Below, piece after piece: positions 23,006 to 31,489 of a stretch of 42,259 bases of DNA. Both the position numbers and the translations under genes were made by a program. The number at the start of each line of letters is the position of its first letter. Within the stretch, counting starts at the first letter, position 1. The stretch covers positions 1 to 42,259 of the forward strand of contig DATAYY010000013.1 of assembly GCA_036272325.1 (NCBI GenBank), read 5' to 3'. Under the pieces are notes generated by a model, which saw nothing but the letters and a program-made list of their open reading frames with translations, was not told the origin of the DNA and made no database searches. The stretch is from Schlegelella_A sp036272325. Lineage in GTDB: Bacteria > Pseudomonadota > Gammaproteobacteria > Burkholderiales > Burkholderiaceae_C.

Positions 23006-23940
23006 GGCGAGACACCGACGAGCCGGTGGTGGCGCCGCTGGCACATGCCACCGTGCTCGCGTTGTCGACGTACTTCGTCGTCGTCTGGGGCGCCGGCTTC
23101 GTCGCTTCGCGGATCGCGCTGCAATACGCGGCGCCATTCAGCTACATCGGCGTTCGCTACAGCGTCGCCTTCGTCGTCGCGCTGCTCGCCTTCGGCCTGC
23201 GCGCGCGCTGGCCGCAGTCGGCGGCCGAGTGGGGCCACGTCGCCGTCGCCGGCCTGCTCAGCCACGCCGGCTATCTCGGCGGCAGCCACTACGCGCAGCG
23301 CTGGGGCCTCTCGGCCGGCGTCACCGCGCTCGTCCTCGCGCTGCAGCCGCTGCTGACTGCGGTGATCGTCTCGCGCTGGCTGCACGAGCGCCTGAGCGCG
23401 CTGCAGAAGTTCGGCGTCGGCGTTGGTCTCGCCGGCGTGACGCTCGTCGTCGGCGAGCGCGCGCTCGCGGGCACGGTGACGATGGCGAGCGTGCTCGCGA
23501 TCCTCTGGTCGCTGCTCTGCGTGACGGCCGGGACGCTCTACCAGCGGCAGTTCTGCGCCCGCAGCGACCTGCGCGCGGCGGTCTGCGTCCATTTCGCGGC
23601 GACGGCGCTCGTGATGCTGCCGCTCAGCGTCGCCGTCGAAGGGTTCGCGATCGAGTGGAACGGGGCGATCGCGGCCGCTCTCGCGTACCACGTCGTCCTC
23701 GGCTCGATCGGTGCCTATTCGATCCTGCATCTGCTGATGCGCCACGGCCAGGCGACCGGCGTGACGAGCCTGCTCTACCTGACGCCGCCGGTCGCCGCAC
23801 TCGTCGAGTGGGCGGTCTTTCGCGCTGCGCCGACAACGACAATGTGGCTCGGCATGGCCGTCGCCTGCGTCGGCGTGGCGATGGCGACCGTGGGCATGGC
23901 GCGAGTCGCGCGCGGCACGTTGGTCGAAGAACGGTCGTGA
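23002..23940 (+). CDS. EamA-family (DMT) inner-membrane transporter
   Basis: 312-aa permease with ten predicted membrane helices in two EamA repeats: VVVWGAGFVASRIAL and the ALQPLLTAVIVSRWLHERLSALQ signature in the first, LLYLTPPVAALVEWAVFRAAPT in the second. Such proteins export amino acids, nucleotides or other metabolites; the substrate cannot be told from sequence. GTG start, directly coupled to a short upstream ORF. Divergent from kynU, so involvement with tryptophan metabolites is possible but unproven. It overlaps the SulP gene by GTGA. Confidence 0.9.
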   Translation: MRRDTDEPVVAPLAHATVLALSTYFVVVWGAGFVASRIALQYAAPFSYIGVRYSVAFVVALLAFGLRARWPQSAAEWGHVAVAGLLSHAGYLGGSHYAQRWGLSAGVTALVLALQPLLTAVIVSRWLHERLSALQKFGVGVGLAGVTLVVGERALAGTVTMASVLAILWSLLCVTAGTLYQRQFCARSDLRAAVCVHFAATALVMLPLSVAVEGFAIEWNGAIAAALAYHVVLGSIGAYSILHLLMRHGQATGVTSLLYLTPPVAALVEWAVFRAAPTTTMWLGMAVACVGVAMATVGMARVARGTLVEERS

Positions 23941-25589
23941 AGCTGCCGTCAGCCCAACGCGCGACGTTGCGCGCCGACCTGATCGCAGGGCTCTCGCTCG
24001 CCGGCCTGTTGTTGCCCGAAGCGGTCGCCTATTCGGGCCTTGCCGACCTGCCTGCGCGCGCCGGCATCGTCGCCATGCTCGCCGGGCTGATCGTCTATGC
24101 GCTGGCCGGCAGCAGCCGATTCGCCATCGTCTCGGCCACCTCGTCGTCGGCCACGGTGTTGCTGGCAGCGACCACCGGCCTCGGTGGCACCGATCCGGTG
24201 GCGCGCGCAGCCCTCGCGGCCGGCCTGGTCATGCTCGCCGGCGCGGTGCTGGTGATTGCCGGAGCTGCCGGCCTGGGCGGGATCTCCAATTTCATCGCCA
24301 AGCCGGTCCTGCGCGGGTTCGCCTTCGGCCTGGCCGCGACCATCGTCGTGCGCCAGGTCGCCAAGATCGTCGAGGTGCATCCGGCGCACGGCGACCTTCT
24401 GCGCTTCGGCTGGGACCTGGCTGCGGCATGGCGGTCATGGAACCTGAGCGGCTTGTGGATGGCGGCCGGCTCGCTGGTCGTGCTGAGGCTGCTCGGCAGA
24501 TGGCGCATGGTTCCGGGGGCGTTGCTGGTCATCGCCGCCGGCATCGGCCTGGACGTGGCCGGCGTGACCGCGGCCCATGGCGTTCCCGTGGTCGGAGCGA
24601 TCGACCTCGAGCTGCTCGCCCCCTCGGTGCCGGACCTGTCGAGCGAGCGCTGGCTCAGACTCGGCGAGCTGGCGGTGGCGATGGTCTTCATCCTCTACGC
24701 GGAGTCATACGGGTCGATCCAGACATTCGCGCTCCGCCACGGCGACCGGACGTCTCCCAATCGCGACCTGATCGCGATCGGCCTGTGCAACCTTGCTTCG
24801 GGCCTGTTCCAAGGGCTGCCGGCGGGGGCAGGCTATTCGGGCACCTCGGCCAACGAGTCCGCCGGCGCGCAGAGTCGCATGGCCGGCCTGCTGGCGGCCG
24901 CCATGGTGCTGCTGGTGCTCTGGGCGCTGTTGCCCTGGATCGAACGCACGCCCGAGCCGATGCTCGCCGCGGTCGTCATCCATGCCGTGTCGCATACGCT
25001 CGACGTGTCCGTCTTCCGGCCGTATTTCCAATGGCGACGCGACCGCACCGTCGTGCTCGCCGCCATCCTCGCGGTGCTGCTGCTCGGCGTGCTCGACGGC
25101 CTGCTCGTCGCCGTTGCCATCAGCCTCGCGTTCATGCTGCGCAACATGTCGATGCCGCGCGTGGCCTGGCTGGGTTGCCTGCGCGGCGGCCACGACTACG
25201 TCGACGTCGATCGGCACCCGGACGCGACGAGCCCCGCGGACGTCGTGATCGCGCGACCGGAATCGCCCGTCTTCTTCGCCAACGCCGACCGCGTCTTTGC
25301 GCTGATCCGCTCACGCCTGGAAGCGCACCCGCAAGCCAGCACCGTCATCGTCAGTCTCGAAGAGTCGCCCGATCTCGATGGCACCAGCCTGGAAGCGCTG
25401 CGCGACTTCGCGCGCTTCGTGAAGCAGCGCCACGGCACCTTGATCCTGGCCCGCGTCAAGGACGACCTGCGCGATGTCCTGCGGCTGGCCGCGCTGCCCG
25501 AGCTCGCGCCGGAATCCTTCGCGGCCTGGAGTGTCGACGACGCCATGCGGCAGCGGCCTGCCGGGGGCGCGATCGATGAGACGGGCTGA
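23937..25589 (+). CDS. SulP/SLC26 family anion transporter with STAS domain
   Basis: 550-aa membrane protein. The SulP core begins LRADLIAGLSLAGLLLPEAVAYSGLADLPARAGI (family signature) and spans about 10-400. It includes SRFAIVSATSSSATVLLAAT, FILYAESYGSIQTFALRHGD and the GLPAGAGYSGTSANESAGAQSRMAGL motif. A C-terminal cytosolic STAS domain (about 430-545) carries VIVSLEESPDLDGTSLEALRDFARFVKQRHGTLILARV. Substrate is sulfate, bicarbonate, a dicarboxylate or another anion and cannot be told. Its GTG start overlaps the EamA stop, so they form one operon. It converges with the DUF2252 gene. Confidence 0.92.
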   Translation: MKLPSAQRATLRADLIAGLSLAGLLLPEAVAYSGLADLPARAGIVAMLAGLIVYALAGSSRFAIVSATSSSATVLLAATTGLGGTDPVARAALAAGLVMLAGAVLVIAGAAGLGGISNFIAKPVLRGFAFGLAATIVVRQVAKIVEVHPAHGDLLRFGWDLAAAWRSWNLSGLWMAAGSLVVLRLLGRWRMVPGALLVIAAGIGLDVAGVTAAHGVPVVGAIDLELLAPSVPDLSSERWLRLGELAVAMVFILYAESYGSIQTFALRHGDRTSPNRDLIAIGLCNLASGLFQGLPAGAGYSGTSANESAGAQSRMAGLLAAAMVLLVLWALLPWIERTPEPMLAAVVIHAVSHTLDVSVFRPYFQWRRDRTVVLAAILAVLLLGVLDGLLVAVAISLAFMLRNMSMPRVAWLGCLRGGHDYVDVDRHPDATSPADVVIARPESPVFFANADRVFALIRSRLEAHPQASTVIVSLEESPDLDGTSLEALRDFARFVKQRHGTLILARVKDDLRDVLRLAALPELAPESFAAWSVDDAMRQRPAGGAIDETG

Positions 25590-25617
25590 CGGCGCCGCAG
25601 GTCGCTTGACGGGCGAT

Positions 25618-26820
25618 TCAAACCGCAAACGCCCCGTCGTCATATGCCTTCGCGTACGTCTTCCAGTCGGCCTCGACCTTCGCTGCGCACTCCCGCGCGA
25701 CCGCGAGGATGGACTTGCGCCACTTGGTCGGTGCGGCGAATTCGATCAGCTCGTCAGCGCAGGCGGATCCCTGGCGGCCGCTGCTTCGCAATTGCGACCA
25801 GGCGGCGCAGTGGCCCATCACGGTCATGAGGTTGGTCAGGCGCTCGATCGGGTGGCGCACCTGTACCAGGTCCACCCGATCCTCCTGTGGTTGCAGTCCG
25901 CGCATCACATAGGGAACCGACCCCATGCGCACGGCGTTGAGGAAGGCCATCGCGACGGCTTGCATGCGGCATTGCACCTCGACGACGCGATCGGCCTCGT
26001 CGCGCCAGCGCGGTTGCGGTAGCGCAACCCGACCGGCCAGCGACGACGGCAAGGCCTGCTTCAGGTCGATCAGGACGTTGGCGTCGGGCGAGCCCTTGCC
26101 CTCGACCAGCACGACGTAGCGATCGACGCCCAGGCTGCCGTTGCCGGCAATGCGGCGGGCCACGTCGAGCACCCTGAAGAACGCGGGATCGGGTTGGCTC
26201 GCGGCGAAGTCGTCCACCAGGGCGGTGACCTTCAGCCTTCGCGCATCTGCGCAGGCAAGAGCCTTCCGTCCATCGACGCGGATCGTGCGCCTGCGTCCCT
26301 TCTTCTCGGTGCGCCGATCGAGGAACTCGGGGCGATGGCGCAGCCGCAGGCCCTCGAGCAGATCGCTCACCGGGCTGGGTGCGGTATCGCGCTCGACCCA
26401 GCGCGCCTTGCCCAGCCGCATGGCGCCGGCGTAGGCGTCGAGAACGGCGTCGCACAGACGCAGCGCCTCGGCCGGCGACACCTCCATGCTGCCGCGGCCG
26501 ACAAGCACGCTGCTCAGCAGGCGCACGAGATCCCACGTGGCGGGCGCGAGCACAGCCTCGTCGAAATCGTTGACGTCGAAGTAGACGAGCCGGTTGTCGC
26601 CCTTGTAGCTGCCGAAGTTCTCGACGTGCAGATCGCCGCATGCCCACGCGGCGGGCGCCTTGCGCAGGACTGCCTCCGACGGCAGCGCCGCGTAGAAAAG
26701 GTGGCAGGTGGCGCGCAGGAAGATGAAGGCGTCGCCGCGCATGTTGCGGTACTTCATCGCCAGTCGCTCCGGATCGCGGCCGGCGTTGTACCTGAGGATC
26801 TGCTTGACGAGGTTCGCCAT
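25618..26820 (-). CDS. DUF2252 family protein (kinase-like fold)
   Basis: 400-aa cytosolic protein of uncharacterised family DUF2252. The N-terminus MANLVKQILRYNAGRDPERLAMKYRNMRGDAFIFLRA is typical. CGDLHVENFGS followed by YFDVNDFDEA looks like the catalytic HxxN and metal-binding Asp region of aminoglycoside-phosphotransferase-like kinases. A lysine-bearing strand, VVLVEGKGSPDANVLIDLKQ, lies later. Phosphotransfer is inference; no substrate is known. It sits 24 bases after argF on the same strand, so it may be read through from the arginine operon, although unrelated in role. Confidence 0.88.
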   Translation of the reverse strand: MANLVKQILRYNAGRDPERLAMKYRNMRGDAFIFLRATCHLFYAALPSEAVLRKAPAAWACGDLHVENFGSYKGDNRLVYFDVNDFDEAVLAPATWDLVRLLSSVLVGRGSMEVSPAEALRLCDAVLDAYAGAMRLGKARWVERDTAPSPVSDLLEGLRLRHRPEFLDRRTEKKGRRRTIRVDGRKALACADARRLKVTALVDDFAASQPDPAFFRVLDVARRIAGNGSLGVDRYVVLVEGKGSPDANVLIDLKQALPSSLAGRVALPQPRWRDEADRVVEVQCRMQAVAMAFLNAVRMGSVPYVMRGLQPQEDRVDLVQVRHPIERLTNLMTVMGHCAAWSQLRSSGRQGSACADELIEFAAPTKWRKSILAVARECAAKVEADWKTYAKAYDDGAFAV

Positions 26821-26844
26821 GACGGCGGCCGCCGGCTCGAGCGA

Positions 26845-27777
26845 TCAGCCGATGCGGCCGAGGACGAGGTACTCCATCAGCGCCTTCTGCACGTGCATGC
26901 GGTTCTCGGCCTCGTCCCAGACGACCGATTGCGGGCCGTCGATGACCTCGGCCTCGACTTCCTCGCCGCGGTGCGCCGGCAGGCAATGCATGAAGACCGC
27001 ACCCGGGTCGGCGACGGCCATCATCTCGCGATCGACGCACCAGTCGGCGAATGCCTTGGTGCGCGCCGCGCTCTCGGCCTCGTAGCCCATGCTCGTCCAG
27101 ACGTCGGTCGTGACGACGTCGGCGTTGCGGCAGGCATCGAGCGGATCCTTGAAGACACGAAAGCAGTCGCTTCGGCGGACGCCTGCAGCGACGGCGTCGA
27201 CTTCGTAGCCGCCCGGCGTTGCCAGGTGCAGCGTGAAGCCGAGGACGTCGGCCGCCTGCAGCCACGTCGCCGCCATGTTGTTGCCGTCGCCGACCCAGGC
27301 GACGGTCTTGCCCTCGATGCTGCCGAAGCGCTCGATGCAGGTGAAGACATCGGCCAGGATCTGGCACGGGTGGTATTCGTTGGTCAGGCCGTTGATGACC
27401 GGCACCCGCGAGTTCGCCGCGAACGCTTCGAGCTTGGCCTGCTCGAAGGTGCGGATCATGACGATGTCGACCATCCGGCTGATCACGCGCGCCGTGTCCT
27501 CGACCGGCTCGGCGCGGCCGAGCTGGCTGTCGGTCGTCGTCAGGTTCACGACCGAGCCGCCCATCTGGTACATGCCGGCCTCGAAGCTGACACGCGTGCG
27601 TGTCGACGCCTTCTCGAAGATCATCGCCAGCGTTCGGTCGACGAGCGGCGTGTACCGCTCGTAGTTCTTGAAGCGCTTCTTGATCTCGCCGGCGCGGCCG
27701 AACAGGTACGCGTACTCCTCAGTCCGGAAGTCGCTGAACTGCAGGTAGTGCTTGATGAGGCTCATGCCGGGCTTCAT
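26845..27777 (-). CDS. argF: Ornithine carbamoyltransferase
   Basis: 310-aa enzyme that makes citrulline from ornithine and carbamoyl phosphate in arginine synthesis. The carbamoyl-phosphate site STRTRVSFE is near residues 58-66. Also present are HPCQ (EYHPCQILAD), the ornithine-side GDGNNMA, and HCLPAHRGEEV with the active-site Cys. Start ATG 27777 overlaps the argD stop as ATGA; a second ATG at 27765 (MSLIKHYLQFSDF) is also plausible. Second gene of an argD-argF pair. Complete and ordinary in length. Confidence 0.97.
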   Translation of the reverse strand: MKPGMSLIKHYLQFSDFRTEEYAYLFGRAGEIKKRFKNYERYTPLVDRTLAMIFEKASTRTRVSFEAGMYQMGGSVVNLTTTDSQLGRAEPVEDTARVISRMVDIVMIRTFEQAKLEAFAANSRVPVINGLTNEYHPCQILADVFTCIERFGSIEGKTVAWVGDGNNMAATWLQAADVLGFTLHLATPGGYEVDAVAAGVRRSDCFRVFKDPLDACRNADVVTTDVWTSMGYEAESAARTKAFADWCVDREMMAVADPGAVFMHCLPAHRGEEVEAEVIDGPQSVVWDEAENRMHVQKALMEYLVLGRIG

Positions 27778-29006
27778 GCCGGTTCGCGCAGGAATTCCTT
27801 GATCAGCGGGGCGAGGGTCGCGACGATCTGCTCCGCTTCCTCGCGGCGCAGGATGAGCGCCGGCAGCAGACGGACGACGCGCTCGGCGGTGACGCTGATC
27901 AGCAGCCCCGCATCGGCGGCACGGCCGAGGAGGGCGCCGCACGGCCGGTCGAGCTCGATGCCGAGCATCAGGCCCTGGCCGCGCACCTCGACGACGCCGC
28001 TGACGCCGGCGAGCTCGCGCTCGAGGCTCGCCTTGAGCAGGGCGCCGACATCGGCAGCGTTGGCGAGGAGACCTTCTTCCTCGACGATCGTGAGCGTCTC
28101 GACGCCGGCGCGCATCGCCAGCGGATTGCCACCGAAGGTCGTGCCGTGGTTGCCGACGCCGAAGACGCCGGCAGCGCGCGGACCGCAGACGAGCGCGCCG
28201 ACCGGAACGCCGGAGCCGAGGCCCTTGGCGATCGGCATGACGTCGGGCCGGATGCCGGCCCACTGGTGCGCGAACCACTTGCCGGTCCGGCCCATGCCGC
28301 ATTGCACCTCGTCGAGCATCAGCAGCCAACCGCGCTCGTCGCACACCCGGCGCACTTGCTTCAGGTAGTCGATCGTCGTCGGCCGGATGCCGCCCTCGCC
28401 CTGGATCACCTCGAGAAAGACGGCGACGACGTTGGCGTTGGTCCGGGCAACCGTCTCGATGGCGCCGACGTCGTTGAGCGGAACGCGAACGAAGCCTTCG
28501 ACGAGCGGACCGAAACCGGCCTGGATCTTGGCGTTGCCGGTCGCCGAAAGGGTGGCCAGCGATCGACCGTGGAAGGCGCTTTCGTAGACGACGATCTCCG
28601 GTCGCTCGATACCCTTGTCGTGGCCGAACTTGCGCGCCACCTTGAGCGCCGCCTCGTTGGCCTCGAGGCCGGAGTTGCAGAAGAAGACGTTGCTGAGGCC
28701 GGAGAGCTCGCACAGCTTCGCCGCGAGCTGCTCCTGCAGCGGCACGAGGTAGTAGTTCGAGCTGTGGATGAGCTTGGCGACCTGGTCCTGCAGCGCGGAG
28801 ACGAGCTTCGGGTGGCCGTGGCCGAGCGTGTTGACGGCGATCCCGGCGAGCGCGTCGAGGTATTTCCTGCCCGCCGTGTCCCAGACCCAGCAGCCGCGCC
28901 CGTGCGAGAGGCCGAACGGCAGGCGACCATAGGTCGGCATGACGTGCGGCTCGGCGCCGGCGGCCTCACTCACGGCGGCTGCAGACAGCCGATCAGGCGC
29001 ATTCAT
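27774..29006 (-). CDS. argD: Acetylornithine transaminase
   Basis: 410-aa class III PLP aminotransferase; converts N-acetylglutamate semialdehyde to N-acetylornithine and may also serve lysine synthesis. Motifs: NTLGHGHPKLV, FFCNSGLEANEAALKVARK (cofactor phosphate), FHGRS, LEVIQGEGG, LLMLDEVQCGMGRTGKWFAHQ, the Schiff-base Lys in MPIAKGLGSGVPVGA, and HGTTFGGNPLA. GGAG lies about eight bases before the ATG. First gene of argD-argF. The -10 sequence TAGAAT lies 31 bases upstream. Confidence 0.97.
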   Translation of the reverse strand: MNAPDRLSAAAVSEAAGAEPHVMPTYGRLPFGLSHGRGCWVWDTAGRKYLDALAGIAVNTLGHGHPKLVSALQDQVAKLIHSSNYYLVPLQEQLAAKLCELSGLSNVFFCNSGLEANEAALKVARKFGHDKGIERPEIVVYESAFHGRSLATLSATGNAKIQAGFGPLVEGFVRVPLNDVGAIETVARTNANVVAVFLEVIQGEGGIRPTTIDYLKQVRRVCDERGWLLMLDEVQCGMGRTGKWFAHQWAGIRPDVMPIAKGLGSGVPVGALVCGPRAAGVFGVGNHGTTFGGNPLAMRAGVETLTIVEEEGLLANAADVGALLKASLERELAGVSGVVEVRGQGLMLGIELDRPCGALLGRAADAGLLISVTAERVVRLLPALILRREEAEQIVATLAPLIKEFLREPA

Positions 29007-29037
29007 CGTCGTTGCTCCGCAGAGCCAGGGAGGGCGG

Positions 29038-29043
29038 ATTCTA
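29038..29043 (-). promoter_or_regulatory. -10 box of the argD-argF operon
   Basis: TAGAAT on the minus strand (five of six consensus bases), giving a predicted 5' leader of about 25 bases before the argD ATG. No good -35 is visible at normal spacing, so an activator may be needed. No clear ARG box is recognisable. Confidence 0.5.
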
Positions 29044-29143
29044 AAGGCGCGTCATTTCCGCACGGCGTCGCGTTGTTGCGACGGCGCGCGAGGAGGCGCA
29101 ACGCAGCGACAATCGAACGACCCAACGTTCAGCGTCCACGCGC

Positions 29144-29452
29144 GTGGCCGAGCCGACAAGACTCTTCATCGAAGGCCGCACCGTCGACGGCAATTCCTTT
29201 CGCCCGAGCGACTGGGCCGAGCGGCTCGCCGGCGCGCTGTCGTCGTTTCGCCCCGAAGGCGCGCCGCGTGACGCCGGATCCTTCATCGGCTATTCGCCGT
29301 TCTGCGTCCCGCGCTATGTCGCCGGCGTCAAGGGCGTTCTCGTCGACGAGCGGCTGCGTGAGATCGAGCCGATGGCGTGGGACTTCGTCATGAACTTCGC
29401 GCGCGACAACGGCCTCGTCGTCGTCGAGGGACCGCAACTCGCCGGGCCATGA
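29144..29452 (+). CDS. DUF3579 family protein
   Basis: 102-aa protein of unknown function in family DUF3579, typical of betaproteobacteria and commonly found beside argD and rpsT. Recognisable stretch: FIEGRTVDGNSFRPSDWAERLAGALSSFRP, then YSPFCVPRYVAGVKGVLVDERLREIEPMAWDFVMNFARDNGL. No signal peptide or membrane segment. Start GTG 29144; no strong ribosome site. Divergent from argD, and its stop codon lies at the foot of a bidirectional terminator shared with rpsT. Confidence 0.87.
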   Translation: MAEPTRLFIEGRTVDGNSFRPSDWAERLAGALSSFRPEGAPRDAGSFIGYSPFCVPRYVAGVKGVLVDERLREIEPMAWDFVMNFARDNGLVVVEGPQLAGP

Positions 29453-29454
29453 AA

Positions 29455-29476
29455 AAAGGGCCCGCACGGGCCCTTT
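29455..29476. terminator. Bidirectional intrinsic terminator (DUF3579 / rpsT)
   Basis: Stem AAAGGGCCCG / CGGGCCCTTT. On the minus strand it is followed by TTTTTT-type sequence (six T in all with the stem), making a classic terminator 20 bases after the rpsT stop. On the plus strand it starts three bases after the DUF3579 stop and ends in TTTCGTT. Confidence 0.9.
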
Positions 29477-29495
29477 CGTTGTCGGTCGACTGGCC

Positions 29496-29795
29496 TCAGG
29501 CGGTCGCCAGCGCCTTGACCTTCGCGGCCAGGCGGCTCTTGTGGCGCGCTGCCTTGTTCTTGTGGAAGAGCTTCTTGTCTGCGACCGAGTCGATCACGGG
29601 CTGCGCCGCCTTGAAGAGCTCGGTGGCCTTCGTCTTGTCGCCCGAGTCGACCGCCTTCTGCACGTTCTTGATCACGGTGCGAAAGTGCGAGCGGAGCGCC
29701 ATGTTGGCAGCGCGCAGCTTGATGTCCTGGCGGGCGCGCTTGAGGCCCGAGGCGATGCGGACGGTCTTTTTCTTGGCTTTGGTAGCGGTGGCCAT
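29496..29795 (-). CDS. rpsT: 30S ribosomal protein bS20
   Basis: 99-aa, very basic small-subunit protein that binds 16S rRNA early in assembly. Diagnostic segments: SGLKRARQDIKLRAANMALRSHFRTVIKNVQKAVDSGDK and IDSVADKKLFHKNKAARHKSRLAAKVKAL. The N-terminus (MATATKAKKKTVRIASGLK) is longer than in enterobacteria, giving 99 rather than 87 aa. Transcribed alone from a promoter at 29840 and ended by a strong bidirectional terminator. Confidence 0.97.
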   Translation of the reverse strand: MATATKAKKKTVRIASGLKRARQDIKLRAANMALRSHFRTVIKNVQKAVDSGDKTKATELFKAAQPVIDSVADKKLFHKNKAARHKSRLAAKVKALATA

Positions 29796-29839
29796 GTGGA
29801 GCTAGATACGGAGCTAGAGGTATTTCGGCAAAGATTGCG

Positions 29840-29848
29840 AGTATAGCA
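29840..29848 (-). promoter_or_regulatory. Extended -10 promoter of rpsT
   Basis: TGCTATACT on the minus strand: TG-N-TATACT extended -10, 44 bases before the rpsT ATG. The -35 is weak, as usual for extended -10 promoters. Confidence 0.6.
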
Positions 29849-29888
29849 TCGGCGGGCTCGCGACGAGCATGTCCCGGTCCGCCCACCT

Positions 29889-31445
29889 ATGAACCTGCTC
29901 CGCGCCGCATCGACGATTTCCCTGTTCACGCTGGCCTCGCGCATCACCGGCCTGCTGCGCGAGGTCGTCGTCGCCTCGATGTTCGGCGCCGGCGCTTCCT
30001 TCGACGCCTTCAACGTCGCCTTTCGCATCCCGAACCTGCTGCGCCGCCTGTTCGGCGAAGGCGCTTTCTCGCAGGCGTTCGTGCCGACCCTGGCCCGCAC
30101 CCGCGCCGCAGAGGGCGATTCGGCCACACGCAATCTCATCGACGCGGTCGCGACCGTCCTGTTCAGCGCCCTGGTCCTGACCTGCATCGCCGGTGTCGCG
30201 GCGGCGCCGGTCGTGGTCTGGCTGATGGCCTCCGGCCTCGAGCGCTTCGACCAGGCGACGGTGATGACGCGCATCATGTTTCCTTACATCGGCTTCGTCT
30301 CGCTGGTCTCGCTCTCCTCCGGTGTGCTCAACACCTGGAAGCGGTTCGCGGTGCCGGCGGCGACGCCGGTCCTGCTCAACCTGGCCATGATCGGCGCCGC
30401 CTGGCTGCTCGTGCCGGTGTTCGAGCGCGCTGGCGTCGAGCGGATCTACGCCCTGGCCGTCGGCGTGATCCTCGGCGGTGTCCTGCAGCTCGCGGTCCAG
30501 ATTCCGGCGCTGGCCCGGCTCGGCGTGCTGCCGCGCCTCGCTCTCGGCGGGCGTGCCTTCGTCGCCGCCTGGCGCGATCCCGGCGTGCGCACGATCCTGC
30601 GCCAGATGGCGCCGGCCCTGCTCGGCGTCTCGGTCGCGCAGCTGTCGATCCTGATCAACACCCAGATCGCTTCGCACCAGGGCGTCGGTGCCGTCTCGTG
30701 GCTGTCCTATGCCGACCGCCTGATGGAGTTTCCGACCGCGCTGCTTGGCGTCGCGCTCGGTGCCGTGCTCGTGCCGCAGCTCTCGGCGGCACAGGCGCGG
30801 GGTGACGCCGAGAGCTATTCCGGCATGCTCGACTGGGGATTGCGCCTGACTCTGCTGCTCGCCTTGCCGTGCGCCGCGGCACTGCTCGTCTTTCCCGAGG
30901 CGCTCGTCGCGACCCTGTTCCAGCGCGGCAGGTTCGATGCTTTCGCCGCGGCGAAGACCGCGCTCGCGCTGCGCGGCTACGGTGTCGGTCTGGTCGGCCT
31001 CATTGGCGTCAAGATCCTCGCCCCCGGCTTCTATGCGCGCCAGGACCTGCGCACGCCGGTCACCATCGCGGTCATCGTCCTCGCGCTGACGCAGGCAATG
31101 AACGCACTCTTCGTGCCATTCTTCGGCCACGCCGGGCTTGCGCTTTCGGTGAGCCTCGGTGCGACGATCAACGCGGTCTGGCTCTTCATCGGTCTGAAGC
31201 GCGGCGGCTGGTACCAGCCGGCGCCGGGCTGGGCCGCCTACGCGCTCAAGGTTGTCGCCGCGACGCTTGCGCTCAGCGCGTTGCTGACCGTCGCCGCGAT
31301 CAACATCGACTGGCTCGGCCTCGCCGGCCGTGAGGGCTTGCGGATCGCCTGCCTGGCCGCCTGCCTGGTCGCTGCCGCGCTCGTCTACTTCGGCCTGCTG
31401 CTGGCCGCGGGCCTGAGGCCACGCGACTTCTCGCGTCGCGCCTGA
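29889..31445 (+). CDS. murJ: Lipid II flippase MurJ
   Basis: 518-aa inner-membrane protein of the MOP superfamily, with about 14 membrane helices. It moves lipid-linked peptidoglycan precursor to the periplasmic face. The N-terminus MNLLRAASTISLFTLASRITGLLREVVVASMFGAG and the FNVAFRIPNLLRRLFGEGAFSQAFVP segment are hallmarks and include the conserved Arg residues of the central cavity. FPYIGFVSLVSLSSGVLNTW, ALVATLFQRGRF and KILAPGFYARQDLRTPV are also typical. Full length. Divergent from rpsT, the usual Burkholderiales order. Confidence 0.97.
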   Translation: MNLLRAASTISLFTLASRITGLLREVVVASMFGAGASFDAFNVAFRIPNLLRRLFGEGAFSQAFVPTLARTRAAEGDSATRNLIDAVATVLFSALVLTCIAGVAAAPVVVWLMASGLERFDQATVMTRIMFPYIGFVSLVSLSSGVLNTWKRFAVPAATPVLLNLAMIGAAWLLVPVFERAGVERIYALAVGVILGGVLQLAVQIPALARLGVLPRLALGGRAFVAAWRDPGVRTILRQMAPALLGVSVAQLSILINTQIASHQGVGAVSWLSYADRLMEFPTALLGVALGAVLVPQLSAAQARGDAESYSGMLDWGLRLTLLLALPCAAALLVFPEALVATLFQRGRFDAFAAAKTALALRGYGVGLVGLIGVKILAPGFYARQDLRTPVTIAVIVLALTQAMNALFVPFFGHAGLALSVSLGATINAVWLFIGLKRGGWYQPAPGWAAYALKVVAATLALSALLTVAAINIDWLGLAGREGLRIACLAACLVAAALVYFGLLLAAGLRPRDFSRRA

Positions 31446-31489
31446 AGGCGCCGCCGGCCGTCTCGAGGGGAAGGCTCTAAACTTCTCCG

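Noticed and set aside
26845..28713. Upstream extension of argF through argD
   Set aside because: An out-of-frame read of argD; argF homology begins at MKPGMSLIKHY.
29007..29143. ARG box (ArgR operator) upstream of argD
   Set aside because: No pair of recognisable 18-bp ARG boxes; the region is GC-rich with only a -10-like sequence.
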